From: Zygnema cylindricum
Lineage: Eukaryota > Streptophyta > Zygnematophyceae > Zygnematales > Zygnemataceae
Direction of reading: 5' to 3'
DNA length: 64,000 bases
NCBI GenBank assembly: GCA_037447655.1
Contig: JBBHKE010001258.1
Location: 388,327 to 452,326, forward strand
Below, in pieces: positions 10,910 through 23,137 of the stretch. The notes beneath the pieces are model-generated. The model worked only from the letters and a program-made list of their open reading frames with translations, searched no databases and was not told the DNA's origin. The position numbers and the translations under genes are program-made. Position 1 is the stretch's first letter. The number at the start of each line of letters is the position of its first letter.

Positions 10910-11266
10910 AGGGGATTCTGTGGATCCTCAGTTTCCAAAAGAGTGAAGGAAGATGAGGAAGGAGTGAATGGGGAAGAGTGAGAGAAGTGAAAAAGCCTTG
11001 TAAAAAGGCTTCGACCATTTTTGTTATAAAGATATCTTTTTGGCCCGATTGTGTGTTTATTTTGTGTGCTTCCACCGCATACCCTCTTTTGGTGTTTCTT
11101 TCAAAATTTTGTGGCGATATTAAATTAATAGCATTTTTCTCCATTATAACGAAGAGCCTTTGAGCACAGTTAAAAGCTACAAAATCGACCAATATAATCT
11201 TGTTATTCGATCTCATTATTACATGGGAGAGAGCTAACGAAGGGCTCGTCGTTTAGCGCTTTTCTC

Positions 11267-11719
11267 TGTAGGATCTTAAGCAAAAGAGTTTCACTTAAAA
11301 TAATTCAACAAAACATAAATCATTTACACAGCGGAAGCTCATAAAAGACAAGAGGAATATTCGACCAAAAAGATTTATAAGTGTTCTTCGCCGAAGCCTC
11401 TTTACATCATCTCTCTTCTCTCTCTTCTCTATCCTCTTTAAATAATCTCTTACTTCAATATCAAATCCTCTATGATTCAATCATGTAAGATAGAATTAAT
11501 TAATTCGATTAATACTCTGCACATGTAAACTGCTGCCTATATATACTCACTACTCAGCACTAAAAGACAACAAGATAAGACAAGAAAAACTTAGCGTAGC
11601 GACGAAGTCTGTCCCTAGCTGATTGTGCACACTTCAATGAAAGTTCCACAAAGGAAGGCGCACACGCTTCTTCCTTCGAAACGACAAACTCCAAACGTTG
11701 ACTTTAACATGTGTCGCTA
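11267..11719 (-). repeat. 3' LTR of element B, distal part
   Basis: Collinear with 23138-23590 of the 5' LTR, with small indels. Flanked on the left by TTCTC (11262-11266), and cut on the right by element A at 11720. Confidence 0.9.
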
Positions 11720-12756
11720 TGTAGAAATTGATGGTCCTTTTTAAGTATTTTCTAGGTCTAAATAGAAACACAGAAAGAAGTTGAGGAAGTCTATCTCTAA
11801 CTTCTCTCTCCAACTCCCACACTTGTCGCAGTCACTGAGAAGTTCGAGAGGAAGCTAGAGCCATGGCTACCTAGGCTATCCAGAGGTTTACAGGAAATAG
11901 ATTAGTTGATTTATTGAATGGTAGTTTATTTACTAAAAAGATTAGTGATGAAACCAGGTTTTGATCTTGGAACCTGCCGGACGTCAGGCAGCCGATAGCC
12001 AGTAACCTTATCCGTTAGGTCTAGAGCTAATGATACATGCTATAGGGTTTGATATTTATTTAAACATTACCATGTAGGATATTTCATTTAACGGAACAGC
12101 TTACGAAATACATAGAGTCAGTTATGCAGAAGTACGGATTACGGTACGGATAACAAACAAGTACCGCGCAAGTATTTATGACGGCTCTGATTTAAAACTG
12201 CATTCAATCGGACTGCCGAGAAGAAAGCCGAGATCGCGGAAGAGAATCTCAGCGGTTTGTGGTCATCGCCACATCCGATGACACGTGGCGAAATTGCGTT
12301 GGATCGCGGCATCTCCGAGAATTATGGGACCGAATCCGGATATGACATGTGTCGACTTTTAGGTCATGTCGTACAATATCCGTACAGAAAGTACACTGGC
12401 AGATGTACTTTTGTGTATGGAAGTCTAATATGATTGGCTCCGTACGTTAGTAGATAGAGTCTGTGAGAGAGATAGGACTTAGAAAAAATTTGTAGATAGG
12501 ACCCTCTCTCCCAGAGTGCTTCTGTACAAAAAGGTCAACTTTGACCCTCTATAACTTACTGCTCATGGGAGCAATTTCAGAGATTCTTTTTGCTATCGAC
12601 TCAAGGGAGTCTTGCCTTCACAGGGGTGAAGGTGGTCAGAGTTTTTGTTTGCCAAGGTGGCAGTTATTCTTGCTGAAATACAAAGGGGTCAGGGTTATCC
12701 TAGAGGCTTCTTGGAAGCTGTCCACTCTTAGGACTTATGGAGGTCTCAGAGTTTCA
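11720..12756 (+). repeat. 5' LTR of element A (1037 bp)
   Basis: TGTAGAAATTGATGG...TTTCA. Compared with the 3' LTR it lacks a 32-bp block (17541-17573). It contains the antisense tRNA-like segment at 11950-12025 and an ACACGTGGC ABRE/G-box core at about 12279-12287. The last 20 bp already contain the gag ATG. Confidence 0.9.
11950..12025 (-). other. tRNA-like segment in LTR of element A
   Basis: On the minus strand ACCTAACGGATAAGGT (12005-12020) resembles a tRNA A-box/D-arm, tRNA-Arg-like. CCAAGATCAAAACCTGG (11954-11970) resembles a T-arm with B-box. Spacing about 35-40 bp, near that of real tRNAs. No acceptor stem pairs, so not a functional tRNA gene. Confidence 0.6.
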
Positions 12757-15700
12757 GGTTATGGGCCCACCCTATAGGGTATCCATCTATAATGGAACTA
12801 GCTTCATATACTGGGAAAGTCTGATGATAGGAGCTCTATGCGAGAAAAGGTTTTGGGGGATAGTGAGTGGACGAGTGGGGCTTCCATCAAGTCTTGGAGT
12901 CCCTCCAGGGTTAGGAGGAAGCAGATTCACAAGGAAAGCATATCCATCTTCAACAAAGGAGACAAAGGAAGGACAGGTGGTGGACAAAGCAACGGAGAAG
13001 GAGACGACCTCACCAATAGCAACTGGTTCAACATTCATGTCACCTATTCCAAAGAACGAGGAGAATGATATTGATACCTGGGACTTCAACAATATGGCGG
13101 CAAAGGACATCATCCTCCGCCATCTTACTCAAGGACTTGCATGCCCTCATTTGCAGGTAGAAAGAGCATCCGATCTTTGGATGACTCTCATAGAGATGTA
13201 CCGAAGTGGTACGATTCAGCAACAATAGTTGGCTGATCAGAAAGTTAAGGAGTATGTATACAAAGGGGGGAAGATGTTGGATTTTTGCAATGAGCTTGCT
13301 ACACTCTTCATGGAGCTAGAGAGTGCGGGAAAAGATTTTAGTGAAAAAGAAAAGGTTAACTGTTTACTGATGAAGTTACCCGATGAGTTCGAGAACATAG
13401 TCAACCGTGTGCAGGACTTGCCGGACTCAAGGTGGATATGGAACTCAGTGGTAGGGATGATTCTCGTTCGGGAGAATACGATTGGATCCGAAGGGGAGGA
13501 AAGAGTGGGCAAGCCCTGGAAACTGCGACCGATTGGAGGAACAAGGAGTCCTGCAAACCAGTCGGAAACTATGGAGGGAGGGAGCAGAAATATCAGACCG
13601 ACGAGTTCGGACCAAGGACTCCCAAAGGTTTATGTCATTTTTGTAAGATATGGGGGCACTATATGGCAGAATGCACCAAGCTAAATGAGCTTCGATTAAA
13701 GGAGGGGCAGGCCGGTGAAACCCCAAGAAGAAAGAAAAAGACACTTGTGACACAGGTACATGAGGCAAAATCCGAAGATGAGGACGATGAAGAGTTGGAG
13801 GCGAAAAACGAGGTCGAAATTCCACGAAGGCATAAATGTGCTAACGGTGGATTGAAAGGTGAAGCAGGCTGGATTATAGATTCAGGTGCCTCTATGCACA
13901 TGTGTAAGGATAAGCACCTGTTCACTAAGATAAGAAAGATTCCCACCGTAGAGATAGAGTAATGGAATGAAGGATATTCACTACTACTCTTGTAGGATCG
14001 GTAGATCTGAAAGTTTTAGTAGAAGGAAAGACATCCATAGTAACATTCTCAGATGTATTGTTTATTCCGGAGCTGAACAAAAACCTCATCTCTATATCTG
14101 TATTAGATGATAAGGGTTTTTTTATTAGCACTAGGGAAGAAAACTTTACTACTAGTTTTGAGGAGGATGTCTATTTCATTGCTGAGAAAGGTAGCCAAAG
14201 GATGTTTAGGTTGATTTTAAGTAATGAAACAAAGAAACTTTATTATACTGGTGTTCATGATATTATGATGTGGCATAAGAGGCTTGGGCATATGAATCTA
14301 GATAAGTTAAGAGAGATGAAAAAGATGGGAGTGGTGCAAGGGATTCAGTTCAGTGAGAGTGATAATATAAGTGATTGTAGTGGATGTGCTCAAGGTAAAG
14401 CACACAGATTACCCTTTCCCAAAACAGCCACTTATAAGGGAGAAAAAATTCTAGATTTAGTACACACAGATATGAGGGGACCGGCTAAAGTGCCCTCACC
14501 GTGGGGGAAGAGATTTATGATGACTATCACTAATGATAGGTTTCGGTATTCCAGGGTGTATTTTTTGAAAAACAAGTCAGAAGCTCGGGATTCTTTTAGA
14601 CAATATAAAGCATGGAGCGAAAAACTCAATGAAACTCCAATCAAGAGAATAAGGAGTGACAATGGTGGAGAGTATACTTCTAACCAGTTTGAGGATTTTC
14701 TGAGGAAAGATGGAGTCCAACACCAAAAGCCAGATCCAGAAAACCCGAAACAGAATGGGGTAGCTGAAAGGTTAAATAGAACACTAAGTGATAGTGCTAG
14801 AAGTATGTTGTCAGATAAGAAGATAGGAAAAAGGTTTTGGGCAGAAGCAATGAATTGTGCTAATTACCTCAAAAATAGAGTTCTTACTTCACCTATAAAA
14901 GATCAAACGCCTTATGAGAGATGGACAGGCCGCAATCCAGACATATCTCACTTAAAGGTTTTCGGTAGTCAAGTATTCAGTCTAGATACAGATCGGTATA
15001 ATTGGAAGCTAGATCCTAAAGGAAAACCGAGATACTTATTAGGATATGATGAGGATGTTAAAGGATATAGAGTTTATGATCTAAAATAGGAAAATATAAT
15101 CTTAGTAAAGCATCTAGAAGTTATGGATGAAGGAAAGTCTGTGGATCCCTACAAGTATACAAAGTTAGTAAAAATCAGATTTGAGTCACAAAATTTCGAT
15201 GACTTTCAGCTTCCTAACTATCCAGGTTATAGAGAAGATGACATTCTTGCAGGTACAAATCAGACCGAAAAGGACTCGGCTGCAGAAACTCTAGTGACAA
15301 CTCTACGTGAAGCGAAAAAAATGGTGGAAACTGATTTGAAATCAAGGGACAGGGGAGTAGCCGAGATTGTTCGAAAGAACCCCCGAGAACCATTTATTCC
15401 GGCCACAGATTTTGAGGGGGGAAGGAGAAGTAGCAAAAGATTGCAAGAAAAACAGGTTAATAACAAGGTAACAAAACTATCTCATCAAGATGAACCTCAG
15501 ACTTATAGAGAGGCAATGACCTATCCAGAAAGGAACCGGTGGAAGACCACCATCAATGAGGAGATAGCCTCAATTATGGGAACCGATACTTGGGAGCTGG
15601 TGGATTGTCCACCTAACTGAAAACTAATCGGTTGTAAGTGAGTTTTCAAATTAAAACTGAACCCAGATAACACGATTGAGCGCTACAAGGCCTGATTAGT

Positions 15701-17060
15701 GGCAAAGGGATTTACACAAAAGGAGGGAATTGACTACAAGGAAACCTTTGCCTCGGTCGTCAGATTTCCCTCCGTCCGCATACTTCTTAGACTGGCAGCA
15801 GCGGAAGACATGGAGGTGCACCAGATGGACATCAAGACAGCCTTTTTGCATGGAGAATTGGAAGAGGAGATCTTCATGCGACAACCCGAAGAATTTGTGG
15901 AGGAAGGAGAGAAGAGTAAGGTATGTCGGCTAATTAAATCTCTTTATGGTTTGAAACAGGCGCCTCAACAGTGGAATAAGATGCTTGATGAGTTTCTTAC
16001 CGGTCTGGGATATATCTGGATCAAATCAGATCACTCAATCTATGTTTTTGAAGATGATGAAGGTGTTATATTTATTGCAATTTATGTTGATGATTTGCTT
16101 GTTTTAAGTAAATCAATAGAAAAAAATTAATAAACTGAAAACCGAACTTAAAGGGAGATTTGAAATGAAGGATATGGGGGAAGCAAAATATATTTTGGGA
16201 ATTCAAGTAGAAAGAGCCCGAAAAAGGAATATTATAAGATTGACTCAAAAAGAAGCAATAGGGAACATGCTTGAAAAAGTTCAAAAAGATAAAGCTAATA
16301 GTTGTACAACTCCAATGGAGTTAAATAATGGAAGTGAGGGAGTGAGGAAGAAGGAGTCATACTCTTAGACGAGGAATTATCTTCTGAAGAACATAAGTTC
16401 ATGCAGACTATTCCTTATAGGCAAGTAGTAGGAAGTCTAATATTTTTTATGAATTGTACCCGGCCGGATATAGCTGCAGCTGTAAGAGTGCTGAGTAGAA
16501 GTCTAAATGCTCCCACTAAGAGGGATTGGGAGGCAGCTAAGAGAGTCCTTAGATATTTGATAGGAACTAGGGATTTATAGTTGCATTTGGGTGGGGAGAA
16601 TACTGACATCGCTACTTCGAGTGATGTCAGTTATGGTGATGCTCCGATGAGGAGATGTACTTCTGGATATGTATTATATGTGGGTGATGGGGCTTGCTGT
16701 TGGAGTACCAAACAGCAAAAGGTTATTGCTCAGTCCACCATGGAGGCTGAGTATATGGCATCTTGCTCTGCTGTAAAAGAATTGTTGTGGGTCAAGTCTT
16801 TGCTTGGTGAGCTCCGTCACCTTAAGAGTGGTGTGAAAAAAATATTTTATGATAATCAGGGAGTAATCGCAATTTCTGCCAATCCTAAACATCATTTTAA
16901 AGCCAAACACATGGACATTAGACTCAGCTTTGTTAGAGAGAAAGTAGAAAACAAAATAATCAGTTAAGAGTACCAACCAGATAGCGAGATGGTAGCAGAT
17001 ATGATGACAAAAACTGTGCCTTCCCCTCAGCTAATTTTCTGCAGGAGAAGTGTGGTCTAA
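12737..17060 (+). pseudogene. gag-pol of element A, broken
   Basis: Gag starts at ATG 12737, inside the LTR, and crosses the PBS. Zinc knuckle CHFCKIWGHYMAEC near 13635-13676, protease IIDSGASMH near 13870, GAG-pre-integrase HKRLGHMNLDKL near 14275, integrase core (SDNGGEY near 14655, NGVAERLNRTL near 14755), RT with YVDD (16083-16094), RNase H (about 16600-16970, TMEAEY). Breaks: TAG 13226-13228 (Gln codon in copy C), frameshift near 13490, stop and indel near 13960-13990, TAG 15087-15089, TGA 15618-15620, further stops near 15640, 15693, 16128 and 16365, and TAA near 16965. Domain order RT after integrase marks it as copia. Confidence 0.85.
12757..12771 (+). other. Primer-binding site of element A (initiator tRNA-Met anticodon arm)
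   Basis: GGTTATGGGCCCACC directly follows the LTR. Its reverse complement GGTGGGCCCATAACC is the anticodon stem-loop of plant initiator tRNA-Met as I remember it, not the tRNA 3' end. Such half-tRNA priming is known for Drosophila copia and yeast Ty5. Here the site is also inside the gag frame. Confidence 0.75.
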
Positions 17061-17091
17061 AATTAAAAAATTGACCAAAAAATAAGGGGTG

Positions 17092-18160
17092 TGTAGAAAT
17101 TGATGGTCCTTTTTAAGTATTTTCTAGGTCTAAATAGAAATACAGAAAGAAGCTGAGGCAGTCTATCTCTAACTTCTCTCTCCAACTCCCACACTTGTCG
17201 TAGTCAGTGAGAAGTTGGAGAGGAAGCTAGAGCCATGGCTACCTAGGCTATCCAGAGGTTTACAGGAAATAGATTAGTTGATTTATTGAATGGTAGTTTA
17301 TTTACTAAAAAGATTAGTGATGCAACCAGGATTTGATCTTGGAACCTGCCGGACGTTAGGCAGCTGATAGCCAGTAACCTTATCCGTTAGGTCTAGAGCT
17401 AATGATACATGCTATAGGGTTTGATATTTATTTAAACATTTCCATGTAGGATATTTCATTTAACGGAACAGCTTACGGAATACATAGAGTCACTTATGTA
17501 GAAGTACGGATTACGGTACGGATAAGAAACAAGTACCGCGCATATGTTTATTTAAACGAAACATTTACCGCTTTAGTATTTATGACGGCTCTGATTGAAA
17601 ACTGCATTCAATCGGACGGCCGAGAAGAAAGCCGAGATCGCGGAAGAGAATCTTGGCGGTTTGTGGTCATCGCCACATCGGATGACACGTGGCGAAATTG
17701 CGTTGGATCGCGGCATCTCCGTGAATTACGGGACCGAATCCGGATATGACATGTGTCGACTTTTAGGTCATGTCGTACAATATCCGTATAGAAAGTACAC
17801 TGGCAGATGTACTTTTGTGTACGGAAGTCTAATATGATTGGCTCCGTACGTTAGTAGATAGAGTCTGTGAGAGAGATAGGACTTAGAAAAAATTGGTAGA
17901 TAGGACCCTCTCTCCCAAAGAGGTTTTGTACAAAAAGGTCAACTTTGACCCTCCATAACTTACTGCTCAGGGGAGCAATTTCAGAGATTCTTTTTGCTAT
18001 CGACTCAAGGGAGTCTTGCCTTCACACGGGTGAAGGTGGTCAGAGTTTTTGTTTGCCAGGGTGGCAGTTATTGTTGCTGAAATACAAAAGGGTCAGGGTT
18101 ATCCTAGAGGCTTCTTGGAAGCTGTCCACTCTGAGGACTTTTGGAGGTCTCAGAGATTCA
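17092..18160 (+). repeat. 3' LTR of element A (1069 bp)
   Basis: Collinear with 11720-12756 apart from point changes and a 32-bp insertion. Starts TGTAGAAATTGATGG after the purine tract and ends GATTCA at the CGCAA duplication. Confidence 0.9.
17323..17397 (-). other. tRNA-like segment in 3' LTR of element A
   Basis: Same as in the 5' LTR. Here the T-arm reads CCAAGATCAAATCCTGG: a 5-bp stem with one mismatch and a 7-nt loop, as in real tRNAs. A-box-like ACCTAACGGATAAGGT is about 40 bp upstream. Confidence 0.6.
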
Positions 18161-18376
18161 CGCAACACAAACACACCTGCACGCAAATTGAAACACATGT
18201 ACATGAAGACAAAAGTCACGGGAAACGAAATAGTATGTTTCGTTCGCGGACGCTTCAAAAGTAGTTCCACGAAACTTACATCGTACGTTTTGTATGATGA
18301 CGTGGTACTTCACGTCAACAATTAAATGTTGGTATGACGCTTCGCGGAAATACCGCGAAACGACTATAATCGAACA
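18161..18376 (-). repeat. 3' LTR of element B, proximal part
   Basis: Collinear with about 23592-23806. Starts TGTTCG next to the polypurine tract at 18379-18387, and is cut by element A at 18160/18161. Confidence 0.9.
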
Positions 18377-18378
18377 AT

Positions 18379-21300
18379 CCCCCTTTTATTGTCGGAATCG
18401 CCAAACTCTTCAAAATAATACAAGTTTCGGTCGTCCCCTCTCAAACACATCATGTGTGGCAGCCTTTGTCAACAAATCAGCCGCCTCCTCTTTTGTTGGT
18501 ACGTACGAAAATACAATCTCGTTTGGCGTAACCAAATCTCTTACAAAATGTCATTGGATCCTGATGTGTTTCGTCCTCTTGTGAAACACATGATTTTTCG
18601 CCAACGCCATCGAACTCATGCTGTCAGAATAAATCGTCATACAACGAATAGGAATGCTTAACTCACGTAACATCTCATTATTCCAAATCGAAGCCTTAGC
18701 TGCATGACACGCAACTATATACTGAGATTTTGTGGAACTCAACGCAACCGTAAGTTGTAGCCTAGAACTCCACGAGATCGCAGCTCCTCCGAAAATAAAT
18801 GCATATCTTGACGTGGACTTACTTGAATCAAAATCACCGCCCCAATCCGCGTCACAATACCCAACACACTCCTAAGAATTTTTGTCATAATTAAACAAAA
18901 GTTCAAGATCAATCGTAACAACGAAGTATCAAAAGATACGTCGTACGGCCTCCCAATGCGCCTTCTTTGGCTCGTGACAATAACGGCTGACGATGGAAAC
19001 CGCGGCCGAAATATCTGGATGAGTACCAACGCTAAGGTACATAAATGAACCAGCCGCCTCTCGATATGGTACGTCGATAGAATCCTCCTCTTCAAACTTA
19101 CGAATGTGTAGGTTTGCATCCAACGGTGTAGAAAGCGGTTTCTCATCACATATACCAAATCTCTCCAAAATCTCCTCACAATATTGAGCTTGACTTAATT
19201 TAATATTCCCCTCTTTGTCGCGTATCACTTTAATCCCCAAAATATATCGTACTTCTCCAAGATCCGTTACTTTGAAATGTAATCCAAGATAACGTTTCAA
19301 CTCACTAATGCGATCCAACTTGTCGCATGCCATCAAGAAATCATCCATATAAACAGAAAAGATGATTTGATCAACTCCTTCACCTTTCACATAAACTCGA
19401 CAATCGGACGTAGTCCGTACAAATCTAAACTTCAATAGTACTTGATGAAGTCTCAAATACCAAGTGCGTGGTGCTTGTTTCAAACCATATAATGACTTTA
19501 GCAAACGCCATACATTTCCTTCCTGCAAAGGAGAGACACCTTCCGGTACCTTCATATATACCTATTCCTCCAACTCACCATTTAAAAACGCGGTTTCAAT
19601 GTCCATTTGATAGACGTGCTTCTTCCCCATCGCTGTAATTGCAATAATAATCTGTAGTGAGTCGAACTTAACCACGGGAGCATAAGTCTCCTTAAAATCG
19701 ATTCCCTCACGTTGTTGGAACCCCTTACAAACAAGTCTCGCCTTGTACTTAATTATCTCACCCGACGCTCCAGTTTTGGTTTTAAAGACCCGCTTTGCAT
19801 CAATAGCCTTTTTCCCCTCCGGTAATTTCACTTCCTCAAAAGTTTGATTATCAATCACCGACTTAAATTCTTTCTCCCACGCCGATTTCCACTTACTCTC
19901 CCAATCAACCGACTTCCTAGCCTCGACATAAGATTGAGGGTCGCCGGTCATATTTTTCGTAAGTGATTGCTACAAAAGAAACTTCGTCTCCTTAGCATCG
20001 GAAAGAAAATAATACGAATTCGATGCATTTTCCCCTTTTCGATCGTAAGTGAGTTTCTCCGGTTTCTTCCCTTTTGTACTCCGAGAGCTCCTCCTAATTA
20101 CTTGCTCCTCCTCCTTTTTCTCTTTCTCTTCCTTGGATTCAATTTCAATTTCCTTCTCACTCGATTTAGAACTCGATTTAGAGCTTTGAGAATTCTGAAT
20201 GTTCGAAGGCACTCGAGAATCCAAAGATGCGTTACTCTTTCTTTCAAATTCAACTTCAACCGATTTCCCCAATTTCTTTTTCTGACTTTTTACATTCAGT
20301 TCCTCATCGGATTCCGAATCCCCAATGAACGGAAAATTCTCAATTTCACTCTCCTCATAAAAATCCAAATTTTCTTTAAATTTCCCAACGAAATTCATGG
20401 CGGATTTGAGATCCTCATGAAAATTCACATTCCGAGATTCCTCCACGGTGTGACGAGCCGGATCATACACTCGGTACAAATTCCCCTTCGCGCTATAACC
20501 AACAAAAATTCCCGGCCAACACCTTGGAGCAAATTTCCCCTTTCTCTTAATTGATTCCACATAAACCGTAGCATGACATCCCCAAATTCTCAAATGATAA
20601 ACTGTGGGCTTTCTACCACTCCATAACTCCTCCGGTGTTTTACTTCCGGAAACCGAAGTGAGTCTTCGGTTACAAATATAATTCGCCGTAAGAATCGCAT
20701 CTCCCCACAAAAACATCTCTCGTCCAGAGCTATGAACCATCGCACGGACCATTTCTTGTAAGGTACGATTCTTCCTCTCGGCCACTCCATTTGACTCTAG
20801 AGAATAAGGCGCCGGGAATTGATGCCTTATCCCCCACTTTTTACAATACCCCTCAAAAACAACAAACTCCCCTCCATTGTCCGAACGAATGGACTTAAAC
20901 TTCTTATCAATTTGCCTTTCGGCCATCACATGTCATTCTTTAAATTTTTCAAATGCATCCGATTTCTTTTTCAATAAATACACCCATGACTTCCGAGAGA
21001 AGTCATCAACAATTACCAAAGTATACTTATTACCTCCAATTGTCTCGGGTTTAACATGTCCACAAAGATCAATGTGAACAACCTCCAAAGGACTTTGAGC
21101 TCGATGCTTGATGTCTTTATTCGGATGGGATTTCCGAATTTGACGTCCTTTGCTACATCCTCCGCATCCGTTCACCTTCTCACCGGATGCAAGGTCCAAA
21201 CCCCTCACCGAAGAATGACGAATCATCTTCTTCAAACTTACCTCGGATGTATGACACATTCGATGATGCCATAAGGTAAGATCACCTTTCAACTCCAAAA

Positions 21301-23094
21301 TTTGATGTGAAATTCCCTCGGTGGGAACTTTAGATTTCGGCCTCCTCCATAAGAGCCGACTATGATTCGCATCCGTTACAACTCCTTCTCCAATTACATT
21401 CCCCTTCTCATTCCAAATCTCGATAGATTGATCACCTCTCGCAAGTAAACTTCCACCACTCTTTTGGATTTGTGGAACGCTTAACAAATTGACCGAACCG
21501 TCCGAAATGTAAAGAGTATTTTGAAGCCGATACTCCGTCGATCTCTCCTTCCCATCATTATCCCATGAAAGAAGATCAAGCCGAACCGTGCCAACCGTAC
21601 CAACCGAAATGACATGGCCGCTTGCTACCGTAATAAACTTTGGAACCGTAAGTTCCCTCATGTCATCAAACAAGGTAGCATCCGTGCAAACATGGTGAGA
21701 TGCCCCCGTATCAATGATCCACTCTTTTTCCAAATTTCCTCCACTACTTACCAAATCAAGGGTAAGGTTAAGAACCGGAAAAACATCACCAGTTTCATTA
21801 CCATAGTCAAAGTAATTTGCATTACCGTAACCACTACCACCACCGCGGCGTCCTCCTCGGCCGCCACCTCGGGCGCCTCTATCACCTCCTCTAGCTCCTC
21901 TTCCACCTCCGGAATCTCCACTCTTTGCATAACATTGAGGGATCGTATGCCCCCACTTACCGCAAAAATGACATTGCTTATCCTTATCCGGACAAGATGA
22001 AGACAAATGTCCAAGCCGGTTACACCGGTAGCATGTCACATTGGAAAGATCCGAAGGGACTTTCGGTGGACGACCTTGCTCCCTCTTGTTGCCTCGGCCG
22101 CCACCACCACCTCTCGGGCCACCTCCTCTACCACCTCCTCTACCACCGGCATAGTTAAGATCCGGGGTTTCGGGAGTAGTAGAGTTGAGAACTCCTCCTC
22201 CTCCACTTGAAGAAGCCGATGGAGTTCCCTCCGACATTTTGATAAAATTGACGGTGAATCCGAAAGTGTTATCCGCCTTCGCTCGTAAAATAGCTTTAAG
22301 ATGCGAAAGCTTGTCCGGCAAAGCGTTAAGAAAAACGCTTAATTTATCGGCATCCAAAATAACTCGACCATTGTTGAGTAATTCCTCGAGTATAATATTG
22401 AAGCGCTTCACGGCATCATCCATCAATTCATTTTACTTGATTTTAAAATTCATAGAGTTGGTATAAACATATTGACCTTTGTTCTAAACACCTTTCTCAT
22501 ATTGCTCCTCAAGTGCTTGCCAACACTCATGGGCTGTGCCGTGAGCGAGAAAATGATCAAGCACGGAAGAAGTGCAATTCTTCATCAAACCGGTCGTTGC
22601 CGTAGTATCCTTCAACCTCCATTGAGCACGTGCCTTACTCGCGAGTGTCATTTTCTCTTCTCCATTGACAATTCTCCAAAGCTTCTGAGAATAAGTTGAT
22701 TTGAAATAAATTTCTTCCAAACCGCATAATTGGTGCCATTAAAGGCCACGGATTTTCCTGACATATTATAATCATCTTCATTATCCAATGCCTCTTCAAA
22801 ATCTGAATCTTCCTCTATCTTTGCTTTACCTTTCCTAATTCTCTCTTTTATCTCACTCGCATTAGCTCCTCCACTGAATGGATCGGAAGCCTGAAATGAA
22901 GCAAATTCTCTTTTCTCACTAGATTGCGTTTGAAATCGTGAATCTACATATCTCATTAATGTATCAAACATCTCCTCAAATTTTCTCTCCGTATTCCGAG
23001 TCTCCTCAAATTGAGAACCCGAAAAACTGAACTCTCTTGCTCTCTCCGAAGTCGACATGGGGGAAAGAGTATTTCTATTCTTCTTCCTCCCCAT
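18379..23094 (-). pseudogene. gag-pol of element B, broken
   Basis: Copia domain order on the minus strand. Gag starts at 23094 and carries FNGTNYAVWKK and AHECWQALE. Two CCHC zinc knuckles follow (CYRCNRLGHLSSSC, CHFCGKWGHTIPQC; about 21920-22050) in an RGG-rich stretch. Then come protease (IIDTGASHH), the GAG-pre-integrase His/Cys site, integrase (DDFSRKSWVY, SDNGGEF, SNGVAERKNRTL), reverse transcriptase with YMDD (about 19340-19351) and RNase H (about 18550-18850). Breaks: a frameshift near 22690, stops near 22480 and 22430, a TGA near 20930 inside integrase, a stop in RT between 19562 and 19555, and a frameshift near 18935. It cannot make a full polyprotein as it stands. The RGG-rich zinc-knuckle region would bind RNA. 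Confidence 0.85.
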
Positions 23095-23137
23095 GCGCTC
23101 CCTCTTTATCTCCGAAGCACTAGCTCCGATACCAATT

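Larger units (their letters stand above)
11720..18160 (+). mobile_element. Ty1/copia retrotransposon A, nested in the 3' LTR of B
   Basis: 5' LTR 11720-12756, PBS 12757-12771, gag-pol relic, purine tract AAAAAATAAGGGG before 17092, 3' LTR 17092-18160. Target duplication CGCTA (11715-11719) and CGCAA (18161-18165); the second differs by one base, and the intact site in B's 5' LTR reads TGCTA. It is younger than B. It belongs to the same family as C and D and is heavily mutated. Confidence 0.9.
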
